From: Pseudo-nitzschia pungens | Taxonomy: Eukaryota; Bacillariophyta; Bacillariophyceae; Bacillariales; Bacillariaceae | Direction of reading: 5' to 3' | DNA: 64,000 bases | Assembly: GCA_037355855.1 (NCBI GenBank) | Contig: CM074766.1 | Span: 2,170,001-2,234,000, forward strand | Shown here: positions 18,118 to 28,471 of the stretch, piece after piece | Position numbering within the stretch: the stretch's first letter is position 1 | How the letters are laid out: each line of letters opens with the position of its first letter | Notes under the pieces: generated by a model | Seen by the model: the letters and a program-made list of their open reading frames with translations, nothing else | Told to the model about the DNA's origin: nothing | Databases searched by the model: none | Made by a program: the position numbers and the translations under genes

Positions 18118-21100
18118 TTACTGGTTATTTCCCTCAATCTCTGAAATCGGGCGGTAGAGCATCACACCGTCCAGTCCATGGACAACGCCATTGCAGGCTT
18201 CCACGTCGAAGGCGACGAACTCGGGAAGGTTGGTGTCGTTATTGTACTTGCCCTTTTGCCATTTCGGAACATGCTTCTCGCACAGCGTTCGGGTGTCCTT
18301 CCCGTTCGCCATAGGAAGTAAATTTTGTCCGGCAGCACAGGGAAGATCGTGTTTGTACAATGCCTCCCGCGGAACGACATGAAACATGAGCAGTTCAGAC
18401 AGAGAAATAGCGTCCCTTGTTAGGGTTTCAACATCCTCCGGAGGGAGTCTCAAAAACGCCTCGTTGGTAGGAGCAAATAACGTCCACGTTCCATCGCTCA
18501 AGACGCTCCATAGACCGGTTTTATGGAGACTATTGCACAAAATGGAGCTGCAATGGAGTAGGACAAAACAAACGCATAGCAAGGAAACGTATTTTATCAT
18601 GAGAAAAACAAATATATCGTATTTGCAGTACAACGATACCTTCAAAATGTGCACTTACAAATCTGGTAGAGCACATACAAGTTTGTCTAACAAAGAGATG
18701 GAAAGAAAAGAGGAGAGGCAAAAGCAACAACAAATGAACATTTTCCTGTCAGTCACAAATGTTTTTTGCCTCGTGGATATGTTGTCGATTAGTGTTCATT
18801 TCAATGGACTTACCGATGGTTTTACAACTCTCCGACTCTCCAGGAGGATTTCCCTCTGGAATTGTAAGTGGGACTGCAGTTGGGGTTGGGGCGAGAGTTG
18901 CAGTTGGGGTTGGGGCGAGAGTTGCAGTTGGGGCGAGAGTTGCATTCTTCGACGGCATTCCGAGCCTTTCTAATGTCTTGTAGAGCATTACTTCGTCGAT
19001 CACGTGAATTACGCCACTGCAACTCTCGATATCAGGCTCGATGATTGTTGGCGTATTGACGTCGCTGTTTCCGGAACCTTTTTGAGCTATTGTCGCCTTT
19101 CTACATACGGTACGACTCTTCCGGCCATTGTCCATTCTGATTTTCTTTGAGCATTGCAGATCCTCGCTTGTGATCACAGTATCACCAACTGTGTGGAACA
19201 TCAAAATGCTTGTCAACAGTTTCACATTTGATCCATCTAGCAAGTATTCCATTGCAACCGGGCCGAGGTTCTCAAAGGCTTCATCAGTGGGTGCAAAGAG
19301 AGTAATATTCCCACCGCGTTGGTTGAAAAACTCATCGAGTCCCGTCGACGCGTGTAGGGCACAAAGATGAGTAAAGATCTTTAAGTCGCAGACAATTTCA
19401 GTAATTGTGCAAGGTTGCGGACCTTTGCTCGGTGCCCCAGATGGCTGAAGCGATGGTCCATCAGATGGAACATAGGAGAATGACGCCTCCAAAAAAGGCT
19501 GGAGAGACGGTCCATCTGATGGGGCTGCTGAAGGGGCGGTAGATGGCTGAAGAGATGGCCCGTCCGAAGGACTGCTAGAAGGACTAAAGGAAGGTTCAAG
19601 AGATGGTCCGTCAGATGGAACACTCGATGGACTTATGGACGGTTCAAGGGATGGGCCATCCGAAGGAACACTCGATGGACTAATTGAAGGTTCAAGAGAT
19701 GGTCCGTCAGATGGAACACTCGATGGACTGATAGATGGTTCGAGGGATGGCCCGTCCGAAGGAACACTCGATGGACTAATTGAAGGTTCAAGAGATGGTC
19801 CGTCAGATGGAACACTCGAAGGACTAAAAGTAGGTCCCAAGGATGGTTGGAGGGAAGGTCCGTCCGAGGGAACAAATGAAGGACTGATGGAATGTTGAAG
19901 AGATGGCCCGTCAGATGGAACGCTCGAAGGGTTGAAAGACGGCTCAAGAGATGGTCCGTCAGATGGAACACTCGATGGGCTGAAAGAAGGCTCAAGAGAT
20001 GGACCATCGGATGGAACACTTGATGGACTAAAAGAAGGCTCAAGAGATGGACCATCGGATGGAACACTTGAAGGGCTGAAAGAAGGCTCAAGAGATGGAC
20101 CATCGGATGGAACACTTGATGGACTAAAAGAAGGCTCAAGAGATGGACCATCGGATGGAACACTTGAAGGGCTGAAGGAAGGCTCAAGAGATGGACCATC
20201 GGATGGAACACTTGATGGACTAAAAGAAGGCTCAAGAGATGGACCATCAGATGGAACACTTGAAGGGCTGAAGGAAGGCTCAAGAGATGGACCATCAGAC
20301 GGGACACTCGATGGGCTAAAAGACGGCTCAAGAGATGGACCATCAGATGGAACACTTGATGGGCTAAAAGAAGGCTCAAGAGATGGACCATCGGACGGGA
20401 CAGACGAAGTGACAGAAGTTGTCGATAACGCCGGATCGACATTAGTGCTATTAATATCATTGTATTGCTTGAATCTGAATTATACGATAACCGAAATGAA
20501 TTGAAACGGGTGTGAGAAAAACAATGAGCGCATAATTCTTGGGTTACTGCTTCGGCATTGAAAGACTTCGGAGATGCACACCTTCCATCGGAGAACGAAA
20601 ACTTACAGCATGACTTCACTCAGCGTATGGATTACTCCGTTACACGCCATGATGTCTGATGAGATTATTTGGGGATAGTCCGCAATTGGATTTTCCTGAC
20701 CGACTTGAAATGTTTCATCACCTTCGCAGATTGTGACGGTGAATTCCTCATTTGCCATAAATGAGCGGGAGTCACATTTCAAATCCGTGCTAAGAATAGT
20801 TTTTTCAGGGACGGTGTGAAATGCGATTAGGTCGATGAGTGGCCTGGTGTCGTCGCCATCAAGTAACTCGCTCACCACTATTTCGGGTAATGCATCAAAG
20901 GCGGTGTTGATCGGTGCAAACAAGGTCCATGTCTCTGTATCGAAATCATCCTCGAGACCTGCCAATTTAATGGCTTGGCAGAGCGTGTCGGTCGATAGAT
21001 TATCATTGTCGCATATAATATCTATAATCGACGTGCAATTTCTTGCCTCTCGATACTCCCACCCACTGTTAAAGGCACCTATCGACTTCGCCGACAATAG

Positions 21101-21136
21101 CAAGACGAGCGGCGACAGCCCAAGAGATTTCGTCAT
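18118..21136 (-). CDS. Secreted protein with three fasciclin (FAS1) domains and Ser/Pro repeats
   Basis: Four exons were deduced: 21136-20607, 20474-18814, 18686-18659 and 18547-18118. They total 2649 bases (882 residues) with GT-AG introns of 132, 127 and 111 bp, all frame-consistent. A signal peptide (about 1-21) precedes FAS1-1 (about 35-177, TWTLFAPINTAFDALPE, ACNGVIHTLSEVML). A spacer of about 330 residues then carries some 20 copies of SPSSVPSDGPSLEPSF. FAS1-2 (about 528-680, ITLFAPTDEAFENLG, SCSGVIHVIDEVMLYK), an Ala/Thr/Pro linker and FAS1-3 (about 728-868, TWTLFAPTNEAF, ACNGVVHGLDGVMLY) follow. Exon 3 is a 28-base microexon that restores the start of FAS1-3 (DKLVCALPDFS). FAS1 domains mediate adhesion or matrix assembly; an extracellular or wall location is inferred. 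Without the microexon the third domain is truncated. Confidence 0.87.
19440..20420 (-). repeat. 48-bp coding tandem repeats (Ser/Pro, 16 residues)
   Basis: About 20 units encode SPSSVPSDGPSLEPSF. In 19930-20410 two synonymous unit types alternate (GATGGACTAAAAGAAGG and GAAGGGCTGAAGGAAGG), giving a 96-bp higher-order repeat. A different alternation is seen in 19600-19820. All length changes are multiples of three, so the frame is kept. Confidence 0.9.
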
Positions 21137-21930
21137 CGTTTCTTTTTGCCTCTACTTCCCTTTTTGTAATAATTGTTGGTTACGGCCTGGCACTCAGTCG
21201 CCTTGTTGAAATTGCGAAGAATCGATGCAAGGATCGATTTAGAGAAGGAGTATTGTGTGCACCATTCTGCTTTGCATCTAGAAGGGGAATGATGGAAGAG
21301 CGATCCGAACGGAAAGGTCGAGAGAGGAAAATTCTAAGTAGTAGTATGCATTATTTTGTGAAGTCAAAGCTTGGGACAACCGGAATATTCCCGATTATTG
21401 GCTCAGGTTTCGGTTGAACGCCTCTGTTGTGCGCATCTCTGTTATGAAACCGTAAATTTTGTGTGTGATTTGTAGTTAAATTCTTCGAAAAACGGAAGGG
21501 GAATAATGCAGAAAGTGTTTTTAGGACGACAGGCGTTTCTAGGCGAAGAAAAATAAAGTTAAATAGGAGATTCAGATGCGCGTTCAAAAGTCAGTCAAAA
21601 CCATATTCATTATTCACGACTGAACTTTTTGGAATCTCAAGTAAAATTCCAAACCATTTAGAATTTGAGAAACTTTCCTGCGACATTAAAATCCAAAAAA
21701 TAATTGAAAACTGTACAGTAATACGTAAGCGCCGAGGTACACGTAGACGTTATCAGTTCATTACAGAACAAGCACTATGTTGTATTTGCCTTTTCAATCT
21801 GCATGAGTGATTAGTGATGGACGATGTTTCATATGAGCTACCGTCCGGTGGCTATTCACCCACCTGATCATTATCAAGACCTGCTGCGTTTTCTGTAAGC
21901 AATACCGATGCAGAACGATACGAGAGAACG
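21137..21930. other. Shared upstream region of two divergent genes
   Basis: About 0.8 kb between the FAS1 gene (minus, start 21136) and the DoxX-like gene (plus, start 21931). It should contain both promoters. No TATA box or repeat is convincing. Confidence 0.5.
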
Positions 21931-22794
21931 ATGAAACCCATCTCAAGTAGGAAAATCACTGTTTTGTCTATCGCCACTGTCGCTGCCGTTTCGTCGCTTG
22001 CGCCAGTGGACGGTTTTGCAACTTCAGGTCTCGGTGCCATGTCATCAGTAAGGGGTTTGGAAATGCGGAAACGAAAAGCTGTTAATCCAGCGAAGTTATC
22101 ACATACGAAACTCTTTGCAGGGTCGAACACGGGAGTCGTTGCGGGCGTTGGAGAGGAGGGATGCAATTTGCCATCGGTCTCGGGAGTAAACACGAAGGAC
22201 AATCTCACCCAAGCCTTGACCGTCAAGGCGATCTTTCTATCCCTGGGACTAGGAACAGCTTTGTTTACCACGGTACTAGGGCAGTTTGCAGGATATCTTG
22301 GTGAAACATTTCCATCTCAGTACGAATTCTTTCGTAACACGTGGCCTATTAGCTTTGGATTCATCTTCTCACTAGCGGGAATCACACATTTTACTCTCAA
22401 GGAAGAATACGAAAACATCGTTCCGACCAACGGTTCTTGGGGCGTCTGGTATATTCCTGGATCCAAGGCCTTCCATGTGGCCTGGACTGGCGTTGCAGAA
22501 TTGGCTGGTGGTTTCGGGCTCTTGGCGGCTGGGATTTCCTCCTTTGCCGGAAACTCGAATCTGACTCCCTTGACGAGCGCGGGATTGGAGTCTGACTCTG
22601 CAGCTGCACTGTTTTTGCTTGTTTTAGTGGTGACACCGGCCAACATTTTCATGTTCACGCATGGTGCCAAGCTCCCAATGGCATCTGAACCCATCCCACT
22701 TTCTTTCCACGCAGTACGTTGGGTAATGCAGGTTGTTCTCTTGGGTTTCTTGTATCAAATGGGACAAGACACCTTTCAAGTGTTGTTGTCTTAA
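21931..22794 (+). CDS. DoxX-like integral membrane protein, probably plastid-targeted
   Basis: Single exon, 287 residues. The N-terminus has a signal-peptide-like stretch (about 8-25, VLSIATVAAVSSLAPVDG) followed by FATSGL. Phe at the predicted cleavage point, then a basic Ser/Lys-rich segment, fits the bipartite leader of secondary red plastids. Four hydrophobic helices follow: about 100-120 (AIFLSLGLGTALFTTVLG), 138-152 (WPISFGFIFSLAG), 183-205 (VAWTGVAELAGGFGLLAAG), 228-245 and the C-terminal part. WTGVAELAGG and the later HGAK/P motif resemble the DoxX/DoxD-like superfamily (SdpC/MauE-like), whose members bind quinones or take part in redox processes. Substrate unknown. The ATG is the first in frame, shortly after stops. 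Confidence 0.75.
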   Translation: MKPISSRKITVLSIATVAAVSSLAPVDGFATSGLGAMSSVRGLEMRKRKAVNPAKLSHTKLFAGSNTGVVAGVGEEGCNLPSVSGVNTKDNLTQALTVKAIFLSLGLGTALFTTVLGQFAGYLGETFPSQYEFFRNTWPISFGFIFSLAGITHFTLKEEYENIVPTNGSWGVWYIPGSKAFHVAWTGVAELAGGFGLLAAGISSFAGNSNLTPLTSAGLESDSAAALFLLVLVVTPANIFMFTHGAKLPMASEPIPLSFHAVRWVMQVVLLGFLYQMGQDTFQVLLS

Positions 22795-23719
22795 AGTGTG
22801 TGCAAATTAGTGCAGATTACTTTTAACAATATAACAATATCAATTTGCCCTTCCCTAGAATTCGTGCTGCTGTCTCGGTCTTGATCAACAATAAAGGACT
22901 ATTGATGCAAAGAAATCAAATTGTAGACTCGTCATAGCTTTTGCATGTTTAATTTTGAAAATCGCCAAATAATACAAGTAATTCATTGCCACTATATTAA
23001 GTAGATCTTGGCTAATATCATGGAAGGGTGTTCAACATGTTGTTGCTCTTTTCCAAATTTTTGGTGTGATACTAAGAACCTTTTTGGGTGAGCTAGCTCA
23101 ATGGGGAGCAGCTTCTGCACTCCTGCATTCAGATAATCATACATGCGAAAAGAATTGATAGTATTAAATGAGTATTATATTGTCAATGATCTTGGATGAA
23201 CAAGCAGATTCTCATTGATGAAGCTACGCTCAACAAATCCCCTTGTTTGTAAGAGAAAGCTACTACAGTATAATTGACAAAAATATGCTTGCTTTTCTGG
23301 TTGTAAATTCATCATTTTGTCCCTCTACTAGTAAGAGAAAACATTACCAGCGCTATGTTCGTCCCATCCCGTTCATTGAAGATGAGCACACAGCCATTCT
23401 AGCGCACCGACTTGACGCCGGTGAAAAATAAAGGAGGATGCAATTCATTAATTACTACGAGTACTACTACTACTACTACTTGCCGCCACAGTATTTCATA
23501 CTACTAGTAGTATATCATCACCTCACTATTAGTAATACTAGTACTATTTTGGTGCGAAATTGGAGATGACTAAAAAGTTAGTAGCATTATACTGGTAAAA
23601 TTGCAGCTCATTTCTGGAGTGCGTTGATGCCCGTCGGCAATTCGATTCATAGGAATCAACTGTAACTGTAAAACAGTGAAGAGCAGCAATAATAACTGTA
23701 CGTCGTGTGCTGGCAAATA
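22795..23719. other. Intergenic, no gene recognised
   Basis: AT-rich 3' flank of the DoxX-like gene with an (ACT)n microsatellite at about 23457-23485. A 62-codon frame at 23243 is not supported. Confidence 0.5.
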
Positions 23720-23940
23720 GTGAGACTACAGAAGATACTGTTCAAACGCTATTACATACACTCAAATACTACAGGATACTCCCCTAGAGGAGGTACACCG
23801 GGATCGATTGTAAAGTGGGGGCATGATGGTGTTTATTTTACATGGGAAAAGAAAGAGCGAGCAAAGCGCTGAGCTGAAGCGCTGAGCTCTGTATCTTCTC
23901 TAAAAGGAGAACTCGGCATACGGTAGCGTAATTACTAATT
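23720..23940 (-). mobile_element. Diverged LTR fragment (minus orientation)
   Basis: Reading the minus strand recovers, with many changes, the 3' half of the LTR found at 24642-25552: the pieces CTGAGCGC, CATGCCC, GATTCCGATGTACCTC, TAGGG and CAGTCCACTGTAGACTCAC. The fragment is therefore an older relic of the same LTR family. Confidence 0.65.
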
Positions 23941-24415
23941 ACGCTTGCTTGCAACTGCAGGGGCTGGGCATCCGGATAGTATAGATCGTACACAACGACC
24001 GTACCCCAACGGCAGCATCATATGGTAGCATACCAGATATCTTGTACTTCCTCCATTTCAAAATAACTGTAAACAGTAGCATTAGCAACCCTAACCTTGT
24101 AGCACTGTGCTAGAGTGTGCTTTCGGTGGGTATGAAATTGTAGGTGTGGACCCAGGTCACTTGACTCTTAGCACCCATACCCACTTGGATAAGCCTGTTG
24201 CTAAGCCTGCTGCTTAGCACACAGCCTAGCACCTTGTAAATAGCTCCTGTTGCTGGGGCCGATACCTGTAGGCTTGGTACAGTCCCCTACACAGGAACCT
24301 TAGCATCTTGGAGGAGGTGAATATCAACATACCGGTAGGAGCCTCTTTGGGTTGTTTTGTCCATTCGGTGCTAGTAGCAGGGGTCATAATGTAAAGGGGT
24401 GCGCCACTGCGCGAA
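23941..24415. other. Intergenic, LTR-like debris
   Basis: No gene. AAGCCTGTTGCTAAGCCTGCTGCTTAGCAC at about 24193 resembles, in inverted orientation, the CAACAGGCTTAG array of the LTR, so this region may include more LTR relic. Confidence 0.4.
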
Positions 24416-24641
24416 GGAAAAAATTACCTACGGTATGCGTGGCACAACTAACAAAACCTGTACCTGAGATTTTTTTTATTTTCGTTTTTAACTAACAAAC
24501 ACTAGTTAAAGTACCTTGACTTCACATAGCAATAACTCAATCAAAAATCAATTCTAATCTTTATTTCAAATACCTGCATTATGGTTTAAAGTGTTGTAAA
24601 CAAGAATATTCAATAAAAATGAGGTTTTGAATGAGTCTGAA
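24416..24641 (+). repeat. Dispersed repeat, copy 1 left part (split by the copia element)
   Basis: GCGTGGCACAACTAACAAAA through GAATATTCAATAAAAATGAGG and GAGTCTGAA matches 47667-47890 at about 90-95 percent by eye. The right end of the same repeat resumes at 34501, on the far side of the retrotransposon. Confidence 0.8.
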
Positions 24642-25552
24642 TATGAAGATATCCAGTGTGCTACCATCTGTGCTAGGGCTCCTGTGTAGAAGAATGTACT
24701 GGGGCTACAGTCAGCAGCCTCCAGTAACTGACTAACAGGTGCTGAGCTGAATGCTAGAGCTGTGTGCTAATTGCTAGCATACAGGCTCAGCAACAGGCTC
24801 AGCAACAGGCTTAGCAACAGGCTTAGCAACAGGCTTAGCAGCAGGTTTAGCAACAGGCTTAGCAGCAGGCCTATCCTGTTTAGTATGGATGCTAGCAGAG
24901 TTTACTAGGGTCGCCGCGTACGATTTGTACCAATCGTACGTACCCCGAGTAAAGCACCTGTTATGGTGTAGCTAAATGCTACAGGGTTAGGGTTGCTAAG
25001 GCTACGAGATACTGGAAGATGCTAACCTACCATGATACCAATGCTAAGATATGATGCTACCGCCGGGGTCGGGTCATTGGTGTATAATATGTACCATGAC
25101 CGGATACCCGGCCCAAACAGTTACCCAACGCGCTAGCATAAGCGAGCTAGCGCTAGCGCACGATTCGATCTAATTAAGCGATACTCCGATTCGCTACCCG
25201 TAGAATACAGTACCAGAGCTACAGAGCTCTGTTATTATACGAGTTATCGGAGTGCTGTCACGATACAGAGCTGAGCGCTTTGGCTCAGCTCCTTTCACTC
25301 TTTCTTTTATACTCTAAAATAGAAACCTATCATGCCCTCCTTTACGACCGATTCCGATGTACCTCTAGGGAAGTGCCTTGTATTGCTTGAGCGTATGCAA
25401 TAGACCTTGAACAGTCCACTGTAGACTCACGATTTGCCAGGACTTTACGTGTTATTATTGTTAGGGCTTTCCCCTATTTTTAGACCAGTACGAGATAGTT
25501 CACATCTACGATTAAATTCCCCGAAGACCGCTGACGAGCGGATATCAACACA
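24642..25552 (+). repeat. 5' LTR of copia element
   Basis: 911 bp by the shared sequence TATGAAGATATCC ... GATATCAACACA (the conventional TG...CA core begins at 24644). It looks identical to 33590-34500 across its length by eye. GATATC close to both ends forms the short terminal inverted repeat. The LTR holds seven to eight CAACAGGCTTAG 12-mers (about 24783-24872) and a CGTACGATT/AATCGTACG palindrome near 24918-24945. Confidence 0.93.
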
Positions 25553-26500
25553 GTTTATCAGACCCACCGCTTGACCCACTTCTACGAACCGGGACGCCGG
25601 CTAGAGCGTGTGAAGAAACCCAGCTGGCTGATCACCACTGGCATCCATGCCTACACTTGGATGTAAAACCTCAGCTGAAACTGGACCAGCAGCTGACATC
25701 GCGAGATCCCTGATGTTAATGGGGAGCCCTTCCCTAGACACGCGAACCGACCGGAGTCTGCACATCCACCTCTGCGGACCTATTGATATTCAGTAGCTGA
25801 GCGTCATGGTGGCTCCATGGAGGCTCAGTCCGGTGGGGAAGGAGCAGGACGTGGAGAAAGCAGCGTCCATGATTTCCTGTTATTTTACAGGATTCAAGGG
25901 GGACGCTTGCTTACTACGGATGGAACCACACTGGAAAAAGAATTTTCGTGGAAGACAGACCACCACGTACTTCCCAGTGAAGACAGTGTCCAGCAGACCA
26001 AGGACATGACGTCAGGCCCATCCGACTGAGGCGCAGACAACCTCACGAGGCGCAGACAACCTCGAACCTGCTATACCATCGATTTTGATTTTAGCCAAGG
26101 GAATTTGGAATCAGACAAGCCAAGAACCCTGAGATCTGTCATATCTCAGAATCAAATCGATTGGTCCAGAGCAGATCAGAAAGACCGAATAGAATTCTTC
26201 TCTTTTTGGTCGACGTCGGCGCAGACAACCGACGCAACCCATGAACCACCGATTCGAATGTTCTTCTTTTGGATGACGACACGATACCTTTCTAGCCAAC
26301 CATCGGTGTGGATACCTTTTCGGAAGTCGACACGAAAATGTTGACACCAATGCTGACGTGATACGTGATACCTTTTCTTTCGAACGTCGACACGAAACCG
26401 ATACAAACCTTCGATCGACAACTTGGGTGGAAACAGTCCCCACCACAAAAGAATTTGGTTTAGAAACTGAAGCAAATTAGGTAATCAAAGCAAGACAACC
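25553..26500 (+). other. Retrotransposon leader between 5' LTR and gag
   Basis: About 950 bp without a supported gene. The first 15 bases may contain the primer binding site. Short frames (25806-26029, 26105-26344) are treated as chance. Confidence 0.6.
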
Positions 26501-28429
26501 ATGGCCAAGCAAACTAGAAGCCAAGCCGCCGCCGCTGCAGCCGCCGCCGGAGACGGCGCCCCTGGAGCTGTCCCTGGAGGCGGCGCCGCCCCTGGAGATG
26601 GTGGTGGAGCTGTCCCCGGAGCCGGAGCCGGAGTCGGCGCTCCCCCACCTGGAGATGTTCCTGGAGTTGCTGACGCCCCCCCTGTCGGAGCGCCTGGAGT
26701 CCCTCCTTTTGCCCCTGCTGGAGCCTCCAGAGTCCAACAGGAACCAAACCTTGACATCCAACCCCGATCTGAGATGATCCTGCTTGCTGCTATTCAAGAA
26801 CTGAGAGCTATGCGCAACGAGAACGCAGCTCGGATTGCTGCTGAGGCTGCTGCTGCTGCTGCTGCCGCTGCCGCCGCTCGTGCCCCTGCTCCTGCTCCTG
26901 CTCCCGCTCCTGCTCCTGTCGCCGCCCCTACAGGAGCTAGTCCTGAAATCCTCCAAGCCCATGCCACAGCCCAAGCTAATGGTGGAATCTCTGGATACAA
27001 GAATGGAGCAAAGCTCAGCTCAAGGGAGTTAGACCTCCACAAGATCCTCTCTGGCTTCAGTAACAGTGATACGGCGGATGAACTATTCCGAAATGGTCTC
27101 AACAGCATCGAGTCCATTCAGCAGCTCTCTGCCAAGGAACTCCCCAAGTACCTCCGTGACTTCAATGGGGGTCGTCATCCGATGTGCCCCTACCATGAAC
27201 GAGTATTCATCGGACTATCCTTCAGACAATCCTTTCAGCTTCTTTCGGAGTGGATCCGCTACCAACCTCTCATTGGTATCAAGCCTACTGCCCATACTTG
27301 GCTTAGTGATCCCCTCGCAGCCGACCGAACGCGCCAGCGCCTGCATGAAATGCAGACCGCCGACAAGGAGGCCGTCTCCTCGTCCATTACTCCGCCGAAG
27401 CTCACCAACCTTGACAACTTCCGTCAATGGGAAGAAAGTTTCCGTCAGTTCCTCCGCTTTCAGTATAATGAACAAGGGTTCCCCCTATCATACGTCATCC
27501 GTCCAAAGGAGCAAGAGACGGTGACTGCAGCAGAGAGATCCGCCACTGTTGGGAAGGACGGGACTTTTTCCAACTGGATGGATTATAATGTTCGATGCGC
27601 CACACTTGAAGGCCCGCAATTTGTCACTGACAACCACGACGTTTGGGTGTTGCTCTGCAACGCAGTTCGTGATGGCCCTGCCTGGGCCTACACTCGAAGG
27701 TACAAAGACGCGAAGAATCCGACTGGGAACGCCCGAGCGGCTTTCCTACATCTCTACGAGAATGCCTTCTCCGCAACCAACGTCGCGGCTATCCTTGACA
27801 AGGTCCGTACCGGTATGTACACCTCCCGCTATACAGGTGATTCCCGCACCTACGACTTTGAGAAGCACTGCAGAACTTGGTTGAATTTCCAGACTACGCT
27901 ATCCAACCACGACAAGTTGCCCGACGAAGAAGACTTCACCATGCGTTTCATCCACAGCATCCAAGATGATCGGTTTGAGAACCCCAAGATCCAGGTCTTT
28001 GAAACCGATAAGTACACCAAGAACTTCAACGAGTGCGTCTCGTACTTCAAGAGGTGCCTTGGCATACGAAAGATGGGTGCGGTTGCAACCAAGCGAGCGC
28101 GAAGTATCTCCTCTGTCCACCAAGGTAGTGGCAACCAAGGAAGCAACAAGGGTGGATCGTACAGCGGCAAGATTGAGGACAAGCAGTATCCCCATGAAGT
28201 CTACAAGACATTCTCCAAGGAACAACGAAAGCAGTTGTATGACCTCCGCCAGCAGAAGAAAGCTCGAACTATTCAGTCCACTAGTTCTAGCACGCCTGCT
28301 GCCTCCGCGACCGCGAACGCGAGCACGAACGCGACCCAAGGCGCAGGGAACAGTTTTGGGCCCAAGGGGCGCAAGAAAGGCAAAAAGAAGGGCAACGGCT
28401 CGAACCAAGGACAGACCCCCAAGAACTGA
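26501..28429 (+). CDS. gag: Retrotransposon Gag
   Basis: 642 residues from ATG in the context AACCATGG. The N-terminus (about 1-80) is Ala/Gly/Pro-rich low complexity, followed by an (A)n-(PA)n run at about 110-148. A helical capsid-like region spans about 170-530 (for example LHKILSGFSNSDTADELFRNG and FLHLYENAFSATN). The C-terminus is Lys/Arg/Ser-rich and ends KGNGSNQGQTPKN. No CCHC zinc knuckle is present; the basic tail may bind RNA instead. The frame ends in TGA (28427-28429) and stays open in the same frame into pol. Confidence 0.9.
   Translation: MAKQTRSQAAAAAAAAGDGAPGAVPGGGAAPGDGGGAVPGAGAGVGAPPPGDVPGVADAPPVGAPGVPPFAPAGASRVQQEPNLDIQPRSEMILLAAIQELRAMRNENAARIAAEAAAAAAAAAAARAPAPAPAPAPAPVAAPTGASPEILQAHATAQANGGISGYKNGAKLSSRELDLHKILSGFSNSDTADELFRNGLNSIESIQQLSAKELPKYLRDFNGGRHPMCPYHERVFIGLSFRQSFQLLSEWIRYQPLIGIKPTAHTWLSDPLAADRTRQRLHEMQTADKEAVSSSITPPKLTNLDNFRQWEESFRQFLRFQYNEQGFPLSYVIRPKEQETVTAAERSATVGKDGTFSNWMDYNVRCATLEGPQFVTDNHDVWVLLCNAVRDGPAWAYTRRYKDAKNPTGNARAAFLHLYENAFSATNVAAILDKVRTGMYTSRYTGDSRTYDFEKHCRTWLNFQTTLSNHDKLPDEEDFTMRFIHSIQDDRFENPKIQVFETDKYTKNFNECVSYFKRCLGIRKMGAVATKRARSISSVHQGSGNQGSNKGGSYSGKIEDKQYPHEVYKTFSKEQRKQLYDLRQQKKARTIQSTSSSTPAASATANASTNATQGAGNSFGPKGRKKGKKKGNGSNQGQTPKN
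28427..28429 (+). other. Single in-frame TGA between gag and pol
   Basis: gag and pol are in the same frame. After AAC-TGA the codons from 28430 continue without a stop into pol, whose first ATG is at 28481. A leaky stop would give the Gag excess needed for assembly. A plain nonsense mutation in a once continuous gag-pol frame is the alternative. Confidence 0.8.
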
Positions 28430-28471
28430 AACGACGGCCGGTGCCCGAAATTAAGTAAGGTTGGCCGGCTA

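Noticed and set aside
19635..20504. Plus-strand ORFs with DGSRDGPSDGTLDGL repeats and a minus-strand Leu/His-rich ORF (19633-20619)
   Set aside because: Shadows of the Ser/Pro repeat of the FAS1 gene; only the frame shared with both neighbouring FAS1 exons is supported by splice signals.
24985..25010. Telomere-like GGGTTAGGG in the LTR
   Set aside because: Single short occurrence inside both LTR copies; not an array.
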